In this document: positions 26,937 to 36,627 of the stretch, in pieces
How the letters are laid out: the number at the start of each line of letters is the position of its first letter
Position numbering within the stretch: the stretch's first letter is position 1
Assembly (NCBI GenBank): GCA_011390785.1
Contig: JAABRR010000024.1
Span: 454-64,453, forward strand
Reading direction: 5' to 3'
DNA length: 64,000 nucleotides
Source of the DNA: Sphingobacteriia bacterium
GTDB lineage: Bacteria > Bacteroidota > Bacteroidia > Bacteroidales > UBA7960
The notes under the pieces: model-generated
The model's database searches: none
What the model saw: only the letters and a program-made list of their open reading frames with translations
What the model was told of the DNA's origin: nothing
Made by a program: the position numbers and the translations under genes

Positions 26937-27881
26937 ATGATTTACACGTGGGGAAATTCCCGTAGATTTCATTCTCTGGCAGACCAAAATAGGCAACTCT
27001 ATGGAAGCCGGATACAGAAAGTTAGCGTTGATGCTGGTTTTACATGCCCAAACCGCGACGGAACCAAAGGCACCGGCGGGTGCACTTTTTGTAATAATAA
27101 AGGTTTTAGCCCATCATACTGTCATGAAGAACCATCTATTACCAATCAGATAAACAACGGTCTAAAATTTTTAAAAAATCGGTACAGGAAAGTTAAAATA
27201 TTTATTGCTTATTTTCAGGCTTATTCCAATACTTATGATTCTCTTGATGTATTAAAAAAACGCTACGAAGAAGCCCTTTCACATCCGGGAATTTCAGGAA
27301 TTTCTATTGGTACAAGGCCAGATTGCATTTCTTCTGAAATACTGGACTATCTTGCTAAATTATCAAAAAATCAAATAGTCCAGGTTGAATATGGTGTTGA
27401 ATCCTGTTATGAAGAAACATTAAAAAGAATAAATCGGGGGCACACCTTTGAAGAATCTGTAAATGCAATAAAAGAAACTACAGACAGAGGCCTGCAAACT
27501 GGAATTCATTTAATTATTGGATTACCAGGAGAGAACAGAAACCAAATGCTTGATCAAAGCAAGATAATATCTAAATTACCAATACATTCTGTTAAATTTC
27601 ATCAACTTCAGATAGTTAAGAACACCGCTATAGCTCAAGAATACCTTGAATACCCTGAACATTTTAATCTTTTTTCAGTACAGGAATACGTTCAATTCAT
27701 GGTTGATTTCCTGGAAAACCTAAATCCTGACATTGCCATAGAAAGGTTTGCCGGCGAAGTACCGCCTCAATATAACATGCGCGAGTCTTGGAATGGATTG
27801 CGCAGTGATCAGATTATTGGCAGGATAGAAAAGATGTTGGAAGAAAAAAAATCGTGGCAGGGGAAATATTACACCCAATAA
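26937..27881 (+). CDS. YhcC-type radical SAM protein (TIGR01212 family)
   Basis: 314 residues. The iron-sulfur cysteines are C37, C49 and C52 in FTCPNRDGTKGTGGCTFCNN; the spacing C-x11-C-x2-C is typical of this subfamily and differs from the canonical CxxxCxxC. The protein continues with FQAYSNTYDSLDVLKKRYEE, GISIGTRPDCIS, VEYGVES and GIHLIIGLPGE, all standard for YhcC. The exact reaction of this family is not settled. It stands alone, divergent from the symporter operon; the AbgT transporter gene lies 184 bases downstream on the same strand. Confidence 0.9.
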   Translation: MIYTWGNSRRFHSLADQNRQLYGSRIQKVSVDAGFTCPNRDGTKGTGGCTFCNNKGFSPSYCHEEPSITNQINNGLKFLKNRYRKVKIFIAYFQAYSNTYDSLDVLKKRYEEALSHPGISGISIGTRPDCISSEILDYLAKLSKNQIVQVEYGVESCYEETLKRINRGHTFEESVNAIKETTDRGLQTGIHLIIGLPGENRNQMLDQSKIISKLPIHSVKFHQLQIVKNTAIAQEYLEYPEHFNLFSVQEYVQFMVDFLENLNPDIAIERFAGEVPPQYNMRESWNGLRSDQIIGRIEKMLEEKKSWQGKYYTQ

Positions 27882-28065
27882 AAAATCATTACTTTTGGGC
27901 CTTTGTGAAAAAATTAATTCATTTTTCCAATAAGATCTGGCCAGGTAAAAAAAATCGAAACAACTGAATGTTTCTGTTTTTCGCCTTGTAAGATTTAAAA
28001 GCATACCAGATTAAATTAAATACCATAATCGATAAACAAAAAAATTAAAAAATAAATATTCAGAT

Positions 28066-29694
28066 ATGAGCAATAAAAAATCGGGTACTACGGTAAAAGT
28101 TCTTGACGTAATAGAAAAAGTAGGCAATAAACTCCCTCATCCGGGTGCATTATTTGCCTATTTTGCTTTAGGTATCATTTTTTTAAGCTGGCTGGTCTCA
28201 CTATTCGGAGTAACAGTGGTGCATCCAGGAACAGGTGAAACTATAGAAGCCTTTAATTTGATGAGCCGGGAAGGCCTGCATAAGATTATGAAAGGAATGG
28301 TAACCAATTTCACTTCTTTTGCACCTTTGGGTACCGTGCTTGTAGCATTGTTGGGTATTGGTATTGCAGAATCCAGTGGACTAATGTCAACCGGATTAAG
28401 ATTACTCGTACTTTCTGCGCCTAGACAGTTGTTAACATTTTCTATAGTTTTTGCCGGAATTTTGTCTAATACTGCCAGCGAAGTAGGTTATGTTGTTTTG
28501 GTGCCACTCGGAGGCATGATCTTTCTTGCCATCGGACGAAATCCTATAGCAGGAATCGCTGCTGCTTTTGCAGGAGTTTCAGGAGGTTATTCGGCCAATT
28601 TATTACTGGGTACCATCGACCCACTACTGGCAGGCCTTTCGGAAGAAGCAGCCCGCATCGTTGATCCGGCCTATACTGTTAACCCTGCAGCCAATTATTA
28701 TTTTATGGCAGCGTCAACATTCTTTATTGCAATAATTGGAACATGGGTAACCGAAAAAGTTGTTGCTCCAAGGCTGGGAGAATATAAAGGGGAAGCTCTG
28801 GCCGAGGAGATAAAAATGATTGATGCCAATGAAAAAAGAGGCCTTAAGTTTACTCTCTATGGTTTTATTATAATAATAGTATTGATAGCCTGGAGTGTAA
28901 TGCCTATCGACAGGGGTTTCTGGGCAAGCGTTCCCGGAAGCGGTTTTATGAGAGACCCTGTAACCGGCGGTTTGCTTCGTTCTCCATTTATGAGTGGAAT
29001 TGTGGCACTAATATTTCTTATTGCCGGAATTTTAGGTATTATCTATGGAATAGGTGCTAAAACACTCAAAAGCAGTACTGATGTTATTAACGGAATGGGG
29101 AAATCTATGGCAACATTAGGCACATATATAGTGCTGGTATTCTTTGCTGCTCAGTTTGTGGCCTATTTCAATTGGACAAACCTCGGACTTATATTTGCCA
29201 TAAAGGGAGCTAATTTGATCGGTAGCATCGGAATGGGGCGAATTCCCCTTATGATAGCTCTGGTGCTTGTTGCAGCATTTGTAAACCTGGTAATTGGCAG
29301 CGCAAGTGCAAAATGGGCCATACTGGCGCCGGTATTTATTCCTATGTTTATGCTTTTGGGCTACTCACCCGAATTTACACAACTTGCTTATAGGGTTGGC
29401 GATAGTGTAACCAATGTTATTGCACCCATGATGTCCTATTTTGCCATGATAGTCGCTTTTATGGAACGCTATGACAGTAAAGCAGGAATTGGTACAATCA
29501 TAGCCACTATGCTTCCCTATACCTTTGTCTTTCTATTTTCCTGGTTAATCCTTCTGATAGTATGGATTTTGCTGGATTTTCCTATCGGACCTGGTTCGCC
29601 ATTGTTTTACGAAATTCAGGAATCTATGCCAACCGGAGATATTTCAGCTCTTACATCTAAGGTTAGCCATTTTACCTTAAATATTTTTTCGTAA
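28066..29694 (+). CDS. AbgT-family transporter
   Basis: 542 residues, typical length for AbgT, with about 11-13 membrane segments. Family features: [20 protein letters not shown] at the start, [40 protein letters not shown] in the first half, and [20 protein letters not shown] near the end. AbgT proteins were named for p-aminobenzoyl-glutamate uptake and some export sulfonamides. No peptidase genes of the abg type are nearby, so the substrate is open. A TACTTTTG box at 27890-27897 could be part of its promoter, with a leader of about 165 bases. A universal stress protein gene follows after 96 bases. Confidence 0.92.
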   Translation: MSNKKSGTTVKVLDVIEKVGNKLPHPGALFAYFALGIIFLSWLVSLFGVTVVHPGTGETIEAFNLMSREGLHKIMKGMVTNFTSFAPLGTVLVALLGIGIAESSGLMSTGLRLLVLSAPRQLLTFSIVFAGILSNTASEVGYVVLVPLGGMIFLAIGRNPIAGIAAAFAGVSGGYSANLLLGTIDPLLAGLSEEAARIVDPAYTVNPAANYYFMAASTFFIAIIGTWVTEKVVAPRLGEYKGEALAEEIKMIDANEKRGLKFTLYGFIIIIVLIAWSVMPIDRGFWASVPGSGFMRDPVTGGLLRSPFMSGIVALIFLIAGILGIIYGIGAKTLKSSTDVINGMGKSMATLGTYIVLVFFAAQFVAYFNWTNLGLIFAIKGANLIGSIGMGRIPLMIALVLVAAFVNLVIGSASAKWAILAPVFIPMFMLLGYSPEFTQLAYRVGDSVTNVIAPMMSYFAMIVAFMERYDSKAGIGTIIATMLPYTFVFLFSWLILLIVWILLDFPIGPGSPLFYEIQESMPTGDISALTSKVSHFTLNIFS

Positions 29695-29790
29695 ATGTTT
29701 ATCAATAGGTTTTAACTTTGAGGATACATTTAATCATTGATACCTTTTGATAAGAAAAAGTAAAGTTTATGGCTTAAAAGATCTTTCACT

Positions 29791-30621
29791 ATGAATCAGA
29801 ACCCTGTTTTTTCCTTATTGGTACCCATAGATTTTACTGAAAAATCTTTGCATGCCATCGAATATGCTGCTAATATGGTTAAAAAACAAGATGGAATAGT
29901 TCATTTGCTTCATATTGTTGATGAGAGAATTAAACCGCAAAAAGAAGAAGTGGAAGCAATACAAGAAAAGACAATCAAGTTTGCAACAGAACAAAATGCT
30001 CAACTAGAAGTAAATATAATTCCTAATGTAGTTACCGGAAATATTTTTATATCAATAGGCAAATCAGCCAAAAAGCTTGGTGTTCAGCTTATTGTAATGG
30101 GAATTCATGGCATGCATGGAATACAACTTATAATTGGTAGTTTTGCTAAAAGGGTTATTTTGGGAAGTCAGGTTCCGGTTTTATTAATAAATGGATCAAA
30201 AGGATTTTCCGGTTTTAAAAAAATCGTCCTACCCTTTGACCAAAACCTTAATATGGAACATCTGGTGAACAAATCCATCGAATTTGGGAATATCTTTAAC
30301 AGTAATATTTATCTGTTTTCGAAAAATGAAGAAGATTCTTTTTGGAAGAAAAGAAGTTTAAATGCCAAAATCAGAAAGACCTTAAAACAGATTAGGAAAT
30401 CGGGTTTACATTGTGAAAGTGTATCTAATAATTCTAAAGATGAAGATACTGCCGAAAGCATATTAAATTTTGCTGAAAAAATGGAAGCCGACCTTATTAT
30501 GCTAACAACCCAATCCAAACAAAACAGTAAAAACTATTACATACTGGATACGGTAACAAGCTTAATGGAAAAATCAAAAACTCCCCTATGTTGCATTAAT
30601 ACGCCCTTGCAAAAAGTCTGA
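29791..30621 (+). CDS. Universal stress protein, two tandem UspA domains
   Basis: 276 residues with two UspA domains. Domain 1 (about 6-140) starts FSLLVPIDFTEKSLHAIEYA and contains the nucleotide-loop motif VMGIHGMHG-x9-GSFAKRVI-x4-VPVLLI. Domain 2 (about 148-272) starts FKKIVLPFD but lacks the glycine-rich loop (LTTQSKQNSKNYYILDTVTS), so only the first site is likely to bind ATP. Such proteins act in the cytosol in stress and stationary-phase responses; targets are unknown. It is the first of three related genes at 29791-33264 and is directly downstream of the AbgT gene. Its C-terminus lacks the DPLG tail of the other two. Confidence 0.9.
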   Translation: MNQNPVFSLLVPIDFTEKSLHAIEYAANMVKKQDGIVHLLHIVDERIKPQKEEVEAIQEKTIKFATEQNAQLEVNIIPNVVTGNIFISIGKSAKKLGVQLIVMGIHGMHGIQLIIGSFAKRVILGSQVPVLLINGSKGFSGFKKIVLPFDQNLNMEHLVNKSIEFGNIFNSNIYLFSKNEEDSFWKKRSLNAKIRKTLKQIRKSGLHCESVSNNSKDEDTAESILNFAEKMEADLIMLTTQSKQNSKNYYILDTVTSLMEKSKTPLCCINTPLQKV

Positions 30622-30672
30622 GGGGAATAAAATTTATACTACTAAAAATCTGGTATTATAAGTTTATCTACC

Positions 30673-30836
30673 TGGTGCCGGCAAGAAAACTCAAGAATTT
30701 TTCTCGTGCTTGGTAACAAATCGTTAAGTTCAAGGCGGGCGACGGATGAAAAATATCAGTCATCCCGATTCTTTATCGGGATGACTGTTTTGAAGACAAG
30801 CCCAACGCAGTAATTGGTGTTTTCTTGCCTGCACTA
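30673..30836. repeat. Dispersed inverted-terminal element, copy 1
   Basis: 164 bases. The left end TGGTGCCGGCAAGAAAAC and the complement of the right end TAGTGCAGGCAAGAAAAC match at 16 of 18 positions. Inside, CAGTCATCCCGAT at 30757-30769 pairs perfectly over 13 bp with 30775-30787 across a 5-base loop. A second copy is at 38833-38994; a stretch of more than 30 bases from the hairpin right arm onward (to GCCCAAC at 30805) is identical. No target-site duplication is clear. It may be a non-autonomous mobile element (MITE-like) or a structured RNA element; it lies between two stress-protein genes. Confidence 0.75.
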
Positions 30837-31219
30837 CCTAAAAGTCTTTTAATTGTATATTGGTAGCAGCACATTTTATTTCAGAACTATGGGAAATAAA
30901 AGCTGAGAACGAATTTGCAATCGTTAAATCGTTAAGTTTGTCTTAATTCATCCCTGATAAAAATGGCCCTTAACACACGGACATTTGTTTCACTGAGCAA
31001 TATTCAAGCAGGCCTAAGTAGTAGAATTATTCGGTTAATATTTTGTACTTTTAATCATTCAAAAAATCATAGGAAAACAGTTGTTATAGCTCAAAATATC
31101 TTGAAAAAGGAAAAAATATGGTTAAAGACTAATTGGTTTGAAAGTTTCACATCTGATTTCGAATTAATAAATTGTATTGCTAAAAATAAAAATTAGCAAT
31201 TACTGTAAATGAAAGAGTT
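30837..31219. other. Non-coding stretch between two stress-protein genes
   Basis: About 380 bases after the dispersed element. A 77-codon frame at 30963-31196 is present but has skewed, AT-driven composition and no recognisable motif, so it is not called. No hairpin with a T run and no clear promoter box with proper spacing were found, although the promoter of the next gene must lie here. Confidence 0.4.
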
Positions 31220-32173
31220 ATGAAAAATTCAAATAACAAAATATTAGTAGCAGTAGATTTTGAAGACCAATCTATGTACGCTCTGGAACAATCTTACGAG
31301 TTAGCCAGAATGTTTGATGCTGATCTGCTTTTATTATATGTAATTGAAGGTGTTGGTATTTTAGGTAAATTAAGATCACCAGATGAATATTTAAAAAACC
31401 TCATTATAGAAGCCCACGAAAGGTTTGATGAACTGGAGAAGTTAGGGAAAAATATTACAAATAATATAAATGTAAGGGTTGTTGCCATGGTGGAGAAAGG
31501 CAAACCCTATGAAAAAATAATCGATATTGCCAAAGATCAAAACGTTTTAATGATCGTTATGGGAAGGAGCAGCAATTTATCTTTGCTAAAAAGAAGACGT
31601 ATAATCGGCAGCAATACAATGAATGTTATCAGAGAAGCACAATGCCCGGTTATCACTATCAATTCGAAATTACCAACTAAATTTGCAAAAATTCTTTTAC
31701 CACTTGATTTTACAAGGCAAACAAAAAAACAGGTGCAAAAAGCTATTGAATTTGGTGGGTACTTTGGCTCACATATTAATATCCTTTCAATTTTAAAGGA
31801 TGATAACAAAGTAACCAAATTAATGAAACTGGTTCAATTGAATCAGGTAAAAAAAGCAATTCAAAAAAATGGAATTCAGTGTCATACAGAATTTATGATT
31901 GAAAAAGATCGTGATATACCTGAAATTGTTCTGACATACAGTAAAAAAATTGATGCTGATTTAATTATAATCATGACCCAGCAAAAAAAGAATTTAATTA
32001 ATTATTACATTGGCTCTACCGCCCAAAAAGTAATTTCCGACTCAGAAATCCCCGTACTTAGTATTATGCCTACTGCAAATTTCAAACCTGGCGTTGTAAC
32101 TTCTATGGTTGATCCTTTAGGAATTATTGATGAAAAGCAAGAAACTAAATCTAAAAGGAATCCGGATATTTAA
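31220..32173 (+). CDS. Universal stress protein, two tandem UspA domains
   Basis: 317 residues. Domain 1 (about 5-145) begins NKILVAVDFEDQSMYALEQS and has MGRSSNLSLLKRRRIIGSNT, a variant of the ATP loop. Domain 2 (about 155-285) begins AKILLPLDFTRQTKKQVQKA and ends with IIMTQQKKNLINYYIGSTAQ. The C-terminal tail reads MVDPLGIIDEKQ and closely matches the tail of the third stress protein. It is preceded by a long non-coding stretch containing the dispersed element and followed by 215 bases before the next stress gene. Probable cytosolic stress regulator; partners unknown. Confidence 0.88.
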   Translation: MKNSNNKILVAVDFEDQSMYALEQSYELARMFDADLLLLYVIEGVGILGKLRSPDEYLKNLIIEAHERFDELEKLGKNITNNINVRVVAMVEKGKPYEKIIDIAKDQNVLMIVMGRSSNLSLLKRRRIIGSNTMNVIREAQCPVITINSKLPTKFAKILLPLDFTRQTKKQVQKAIEFGGYFGSHINILSILKDDNKVTKLMKLVQLNQVKKAIQKNGIQCHTEFMIEKDRDIPEIVLTYSKKIDADLIIIMTQQKKNLINYYIGSTAQKVISDSEIPVLSIMPTANFKPGVVTSMVDPLGIIDEKQETKSKRNPDI

Positions 32174-32316
32174 AATTTCTTGCTAATAACATTGACATGT
32201 GTATTCGTCTGGCTTAATTGACAATGTTATTTTCACGAAAACTGCAAATAATAAAACTTGTTTTTTTATATCTCTTTTCCCTGATTGTATTTATTACTTC
32301 ACCGACAAAAAATAAC

Positions 32317-32324
32317 TATTTTTG
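32317..32324 (+). promoter_or_regulatory. -7 box upstream of the third stress-protein gene
   Basis: TATTTTTG, an exact TAnnTTTG match, 64 bases before the ATG at 32389. No TTG at the ideal -33 distance, so moderate support only. Confidence 0.4.
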
Positions 32325-32388
32325 CTTTATCATTATCCCATTTTTAAACAAAAATTACTAATCCCATATATAAACAAAAGATTATCCG

Positions 32389-33264
32389 ATGAATAGAGAC
32401 ACAATACTTGTACCTATAGATTTCACTCCCGTAGCTGATTGTGCAATAGACCATGCTCTGGAAATTGCCAAACTTTTTGACCACAAAATATATTTACTAC
32501 ATGTAATTGGAAAAAAAACACCCGAAAAGGAAAGAATTAGATTAAAAACAAGAATTGAAAATATTGCTGCGAGTAACAATAAACGCTCTGGTATTCATAT
32601 TTACGCCAATATTGTTGAAGGAAGCATTTTTGATCAAATAAACATTACCGCCGATAAAATAAATGCTGAATTTATTATTATGGGAATCCATGGAACAAAG
32701 GGCGTTCAGCATATTGTAGGAAGTTATGCATATAAAATTGTGGAGAGTTCGAGCGTTCCGGTAATGGTTGTGAAAAACAGACATCATCATATTGGTTATA
32801 ACAATATTGTTATTCCCATCCACTTTGGAATAGATAGTTCTCAAACGATAAACCAGGCTATCAGGTTTGCTAAATATTTCCATTCTACCATTCATGTAAT
32901 CGGAGTTCTGGGTTCAAAAAGTAGTGTTTATAAAATTGAAAAGGAAGTTTTACTTAAAAAGGTGATGGATTATATAGATGGATTTGGCGCAAAATCTGTT
33001 GCAGAGGTTATTATAAGACCAGGTTCCGATATACACGAAGAAGTAATTGATTATTCTGTTAAGATTGATGCTGATCTTGTTATGATCGTTGCCGAAAAAA
33101 GTAACCGTTTCTCCGAAATCTTCGGCAAAAACATTGCAGAACATATAATTGACAAGGCAGATATTCCGGTATTAACAGTAATACAACCTGCAATAGAAGA
33201 CGATGATGATGAAACATTACTGAGTTCTTTCTTTGACCCTCTTGGACTTATTGATAAACAATGA
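32389..33264 (+). CDS. Universal stress protein, two tandem UspA domains
   Basis: 291 residues. Domain 1 (about 4-138) starts TILVPIDFTPVADCAIDHAL and carries the full ATP loop MGIHGTKG-x9-GSYAYKIVESSSVPVMVV. Domain 2 (about 145-275) starts NNIVIPIHFGIDSSQTINQA and has a degenerate loop (VAEKSNRFSEIFGKNIAEHI). The tail SSFFDPLGLIDKQ matches the tail of the preceding paralog. It is followed by proline dehydrogenase after 50 bases on the same strand, so the two may be co-transcribed. Three related genes in a row suggest local duplication with divergence. Confidence 0.9.
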   Translation: MNRDTILVPIDFTPVADCAIDHALEIAKLFDHKIYLLHVIGKKTPEKERIRLKTRIENIAASNNKRSGIHIYANIVEGSIFDQINITADKINAEFIIMGIHGTKGVQHIVGSYAYKIVESSSVPVMVVKNRHHHIGYNNIVIPIHFGIDSSQTINQAIRFAKYFHSTIHVIGVLGSKSSVYKIEKEVLLKKVMDYIDGFGAKSVAEVIIRPGSDIHEEVIDYSVKIDADLVMIVAEKSNRFSEIFGKNIAEHIIDKADIPVLTVIQPAIEDDDDETLLSSFFDPLGLIDKQ

Positions 33265-33314
33265 GTATTTTTTCCATATTTCAATCATCTTAAACCTGCA
33301 GAAAGCTTTCTTAC

Positions 33315-34484
33315 ATGCTCTCCTTTGAAAACACAGCGGTTGCCTTTTCCAATAAATCCAACAAAGAGCTAAAAATGGCTCAAAAATTATTTTGGCTCGT
33401 AAAAAACCGGTCTTTGGTTAAAACGGGTTCATTTTTCATAAACCTGGTTAATACCATAAATTTACCACTTGCATGGGCATTGAAAAAAAATGTATTTCAA
33501 CATTTCTGTGGAGGTGAAACACTTGAAGAATGTAAGCCCACCATATCCCGCCTTGGGCAATTAAATATAAAAACCATTCTTGACTATGCTGCAGAAGGTG
33601 CTGGAGATGAAAAAGCATTCGATGATGCAAAAGATCGCATCATTTCAACAATTGAATTGGCCAAAAAGGAACCCAACATTGGTTTTGCAGTATTCAAGTT
33701 TACGGGTATTGCCCGCTTTGAACTTTTAGAAAAAATATCAGCACAATCCATACTTTCAAATCCTGAACTGGAGGAGTTTGAAAGGGTTAAAAATCGCGCA
33801 GACGAGATCTGCCAAAAGGGCTTTGAAAACTCGGTCCCGGTAATGATTGATGCCGAAGAATCATGGATACAATATGCCATTGACGATTTGGTAGAAGATT
33901 TAATACACACCTATAATAAAGCTAAACCTATAGTTTACCAAACAATACAACTCTACAGGATTGATAAACTTTATTATTTAAAAAAACTATTCACTAAATA
34001 CAAAGAAAACAAATGTATACCTGGTTTTAAACTGGTAAGGGGGGCTTACATGGAAAAAGAAAGAAAAAGAGCTGAAAAGCTCGAATACTCATCACCTATA
34101 TACCCCGAAAAAAGTGGAACCGATAGTGCATTTAACGAAGCACTAAAATTTTGCATTAACAATATTGAATATTTGTCAGTTTGCATAGGCTCACACAACG
34201 AAGAAAGTAACTTAGAAGCATTGCATGCCATAAATGCAACCAATATTGAAAAAGACCATGAAAGAATCCATTTTTCGCAACTAATGGGTATGAGCGACCA
34301 CATTAGCAACAATCTGGCCAGTCATGGCTATAATGTTAGCAAATACGTACCTTACGGTCCTCTAAAACTTGCGATGCCATATTTAATTAGAAGAGCCCAG
34401 GAAAATACTTCTGTTGCAGGTCAAACCAACAGAGAATTGTTCCTTATTAATAAAGAATTAAAAAGAAGGTCTAACCAAAACTAA
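33315..34484 (+). CDS. Proline dehydrogenase (monofunctional)
   Basis: 389 residues, FAD-dependent TIM-barrel enzyme oxidising proline to pyrroline-5-carboxylate. Signatures: GFKLVRGAYMEKERKRAEKL with the catalytic region, ESWIQYAIDDLVEDLI, CIGSHNEESNLEALHAI, and the C-terminal substrate motif YLIRRAQENTSVAGQ. It lacks the pyrroline-5-carboxylate dehydrogenase domain of bifunctional PutA, and no such gene is in the window. It is 50 bases after a stress-protein gene. Its stop overlaps the stop of the convergent methyltransferase gene (4 shared bases, CTAA at 34481-34484). Confidence 0.93.
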   Translation: MLSFENTAVAFSNKSNKELKMAQKLFWLVKNRSLVKTGSFFINLVNTINLPLAWALKKNVFQHFCGGETLEECKPTISRLGQLNIKTILDYAAEGAGDEKAFDDAKDRIISTIELAKKEPNIGFAVFKFTGIARFELLEKISAQSILSNPELEEFERVKNRADEICQKGFENSVPVMIDAEESWIQYAIDDLVEDLIHTYNKAKPIVYQTIQLYRIDKLYYLKKLFTKYKENKCIPGFKLVRGAYMEKERKRAEKLEYSSPIYPEKSGTDSAFNEALKFCINNIEYLSVCIGSHNEESNLEALHAINATNIEKDHERIHFSQLMGMSDHISNNLASHGYNVSKYVPYGPLKLAMPYLIRRAQENTSVAGQTNRELFLINKELKRRSNQN

Positions 34485-35290
34485 TCTTTGCCGCTATTCC
34501 TTTGCCTCACTGCCTCGAAGATTATTATGGCAGCTGATGCAGAAACATTTAAGGAATCAATGATTCCGAGCATAGGAATAATAAGATGCTCTGATGAATT
34601 CTCATACCAGACCTGCGTTAATCCATCCGCTTCTGTTCCAAATGCCAGTGCCACCGGTTTGGTAAAGTCAGCGTTATAATATGGCTTATGTGCCTGCAGG
34701 GAAGTTATGGTATTGGCAATTTTATTCCGGGCCGCCCAGTTAAACCATGATTGTGAATCGCAAACAACCACTGATACAGAGAAAAGACAACCCATAGATG
34801 ATCTGATTACATTGGGATTATAAATATCTGTTTGTGGATCACAGATAATTACCGCATCAACTCCTGCTGCATCAGCTGTTCTGAGTATTGCACCCAGATT
34901 CCCGGGCTTTTCTACAGATTCGAGAACCACGAATAAAGGATTGGCAGATAAATTAAGATCTTCCAGCCTGATAAATTTAGATTCAACCAGAGCCAAAATA
35001 CCTCCTGAATTACTTCGGTATGCCATTTTATCATAAACCTCGGGAGAGACAAAAATTGTTTCGCTTAAAAAACTGTCGGGTTCCAATGGATAGTCTTCAT
35101 CTTTTTTAAAGTAAGCTTCGCAAATAAATATTTTTTTTATAGCATACCTGGCATTGATTAAAAGAAATACTTCCCTAACCCCTTCAGCAACAAAAAGCCT
35201 TTCTCTTTTGCGCTCTGCAGGCTTTTGTGATAACTTCACAACTTTTTTCACCAGTGGATTTTGCAAACTGGAAATCGTGAGCTTTTCCAT
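34481..35290 (-). CDS. TrmH/SpoU-family RNA methyltransferase
   Basis: 269 residues. An N-terminal RNA-binding domain (about 1-100, starting LTISSLQNPLVKKVVKLSQK) precedes a SPOUT knot domain with the three family motifs: motif 1 EKPGNLGAILRTADAAGVDA, motif 2 LAFGTEADGL, and motif 3 IIPMLGIIDSLNVSASAAII. It methylates a ribose 2'-OH in tRNA or rRNA using SAM. The exact target cannot be told. It overlaps the convergent proline dehydrogenase gene by 4 bases at the stop codons, so no terminator separates the two. Confidence 0.92.
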   Translation of the reverse strand: MEKLTISSLQNPLVKKVVKLSQKPAERKRERLFVAEGVREVFLLINARYAIKKIFICEAYFKKDEDYPLEPDSFLSETIFVSPEVYDKMAYRSNSGGILALVESKFIRLEDLNLSANPLFVVLESVEKPGNLGAILRTADAAGVDAVIICDPQTDIYNPNVIRSSMGCLFSVSVVVCDSQSWFNWAARNKIANTITSLQAHKPYYNADFTKPVALAFGTEADGLTQVWYENSSEHLIIPMLGIIDSLNVSASAAIIIFEAVRQRNSGKD

Positions 35291-35338
35291 AATAATTACA
35301 GTTCAATATTCATTTTATCCGAATTCCCGAGTAATCTG

Positions 35339-36427
35339 TTATCGTTTGGTTGATTTTAAATTTAGGAGAAATTCCAGTGTATCAACCCCATCAGCGTAAT
35401 CGCCTGGGCCAGGATTTTGGCTCTCCCCAGGTAATACATAATAATCTAATTCTAAATTATTTACGCTACCAGAAGCTACTACACATTGAATCGAATTTCT
35501 GTTAAAATTTAAATATTCTTTTATTTGATCAACATTTTCGTAATATTCGTAATTCAAAACGGCCAAAGGAGATGATAGGGCCTGATTTTCTGATAGAAGT
35601 ACAAATCCATTATCAAAATGATTAACTCCATTTACAAGATAAACAGCCTTTTGATAATCATAGTTATTGGCATATTTTGAATGGTCTTTTATCCACTCCC
35701 ATGGTTGAAATGCATCGAGTAGATTTGTAAAATCGTAACCCTGAGGCACCAAAAGCTTTGCTACATTTCGGCATCCCATTCCAAAATAAAGAAATATATC
35801 TTTGCCAAGATCTGCAAGTTCTTTATCTGTTTCCTTACCTGTTAATATGGCAACGCTGTTGCGGTTCTGCCTGATAATGTGAGGGTATTTTCCAAAGTAA
35901 TAATCAAAATATCTTGCAGAGTTATTACTTCCGGTAGCTATAACAGCATCAAAAAACTTAACGGGCTCATCATAAAAAATAATTTTTTTACGAAAGGTTG
36001 GTTCAATTTCAATGAGCAACTCACCAAAGGCAGCCGGAAGATGCTTATCCTGGGAAGAAAGCTTACCCAGGAAAGTATGGCCAGTAAGTAAAACACATAA
36101 CATATCATGAAAACCAACAAAAGGAATATTTCCTGCCATCACAACCAGAACTTTACTAAGGCAATCAGACGGGTGGTTAATTATCTTATAAGATTTAAGC
36201 CATTGCTCAAGCACATCAGGCAGCAACATTCTTCTAATACCCCAAAATGCTTCTTTCACAAAATCTACTGTAAACCAGGGATTTTGACTGGGACTATTAA
36301 ATATTGATTGATACAGCAATTTTTCAGAGTTTGACAGGTTACTATCCCCTTTTGCAGTTAGTATGATCTCTAATTTATTACCTGCTTCAATATAAACTTC
36401 TTTATTTCTTTCAATTGATAGTATCAT
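35339..36427 (-). CDS. Acyl-CoA reductase (LuxC-like)
   Basis: 362 residues from the ATG at 36427; the frame to 36439 begins with TTG. It belongs to the aldehyde-dehydrogenase fold family of LuxC. Key features: VVMAGNIPFVGFHDMLCVLL, the cofactor-site region IIRQNRNSVAILTG, and the catalytic Cys (about residue 219) in YFGMGCRNVAKLLVPQGYDF. It reduces acyl-CoA to aldehyde with NAD(P)H. In Bacteroidota the gene is usually near a small 4Fe-4S ferredoxin gene and serC-serA. Here serC-serA are nearby on the other strand, but no ferredoxin gene was found in the flanks. Confidence 0.85.
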   Translation of the reverse strand: MILSIERNKEVYIEAGNKLEIILTAKGDSNLSNSEKLLYQSIFNSPSQNPWFTVDFVKEAFWGIRRMLLPDVLEQWLKSYKIINHPSDCLSKVLVVMAGNIPFVGFHDMLCVLLTGHTFLGKLSSQDKHLPAAFGELLIEIEPTFRKKIIFYDEPVKFFDAVIATGSNNSARYFDYYFGKYPHIIRQNRNSVAILTGKETDKELADLGKDIFLYFGMGCRNVAKLLVPQGYDFTNLLDAFQPWEWIKDHSKYANNYDYQKAVYLVNGVNHFDNGFVLLSENQALSSPLAVLNYEYYENVDQIKEYLNFNRNSIQCVVASGSVNNLELDYYVLPGESQNPGPGDYADGVDTLEFLLNLKSTKR

Positions 36428-36627
36428 AAATCCAATCAAAAATCAAACAGTTAAATTTGTTCTTTAAATTTGCAAAACAACCAAAAACCATTACTCGTTT
36501 ATGCTTGTAAAGCATAAAGTGTAAAGTTATGTAATTGGATTGTAAACCAGATAAAGAAAATAAAATACCCCAAAAAAGGTTTATTATCATGAACTGTTGG
36601 TTTAAACAAAATTATATTTTAAAAATA

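Noticed and set aside
30963-31196. 77-codon plus-strand frame between two stress-protein genes
   Set aside because: Composition is that of AT-rich non-coding DNA, with no recognisable motif, no start signal and no known relative.
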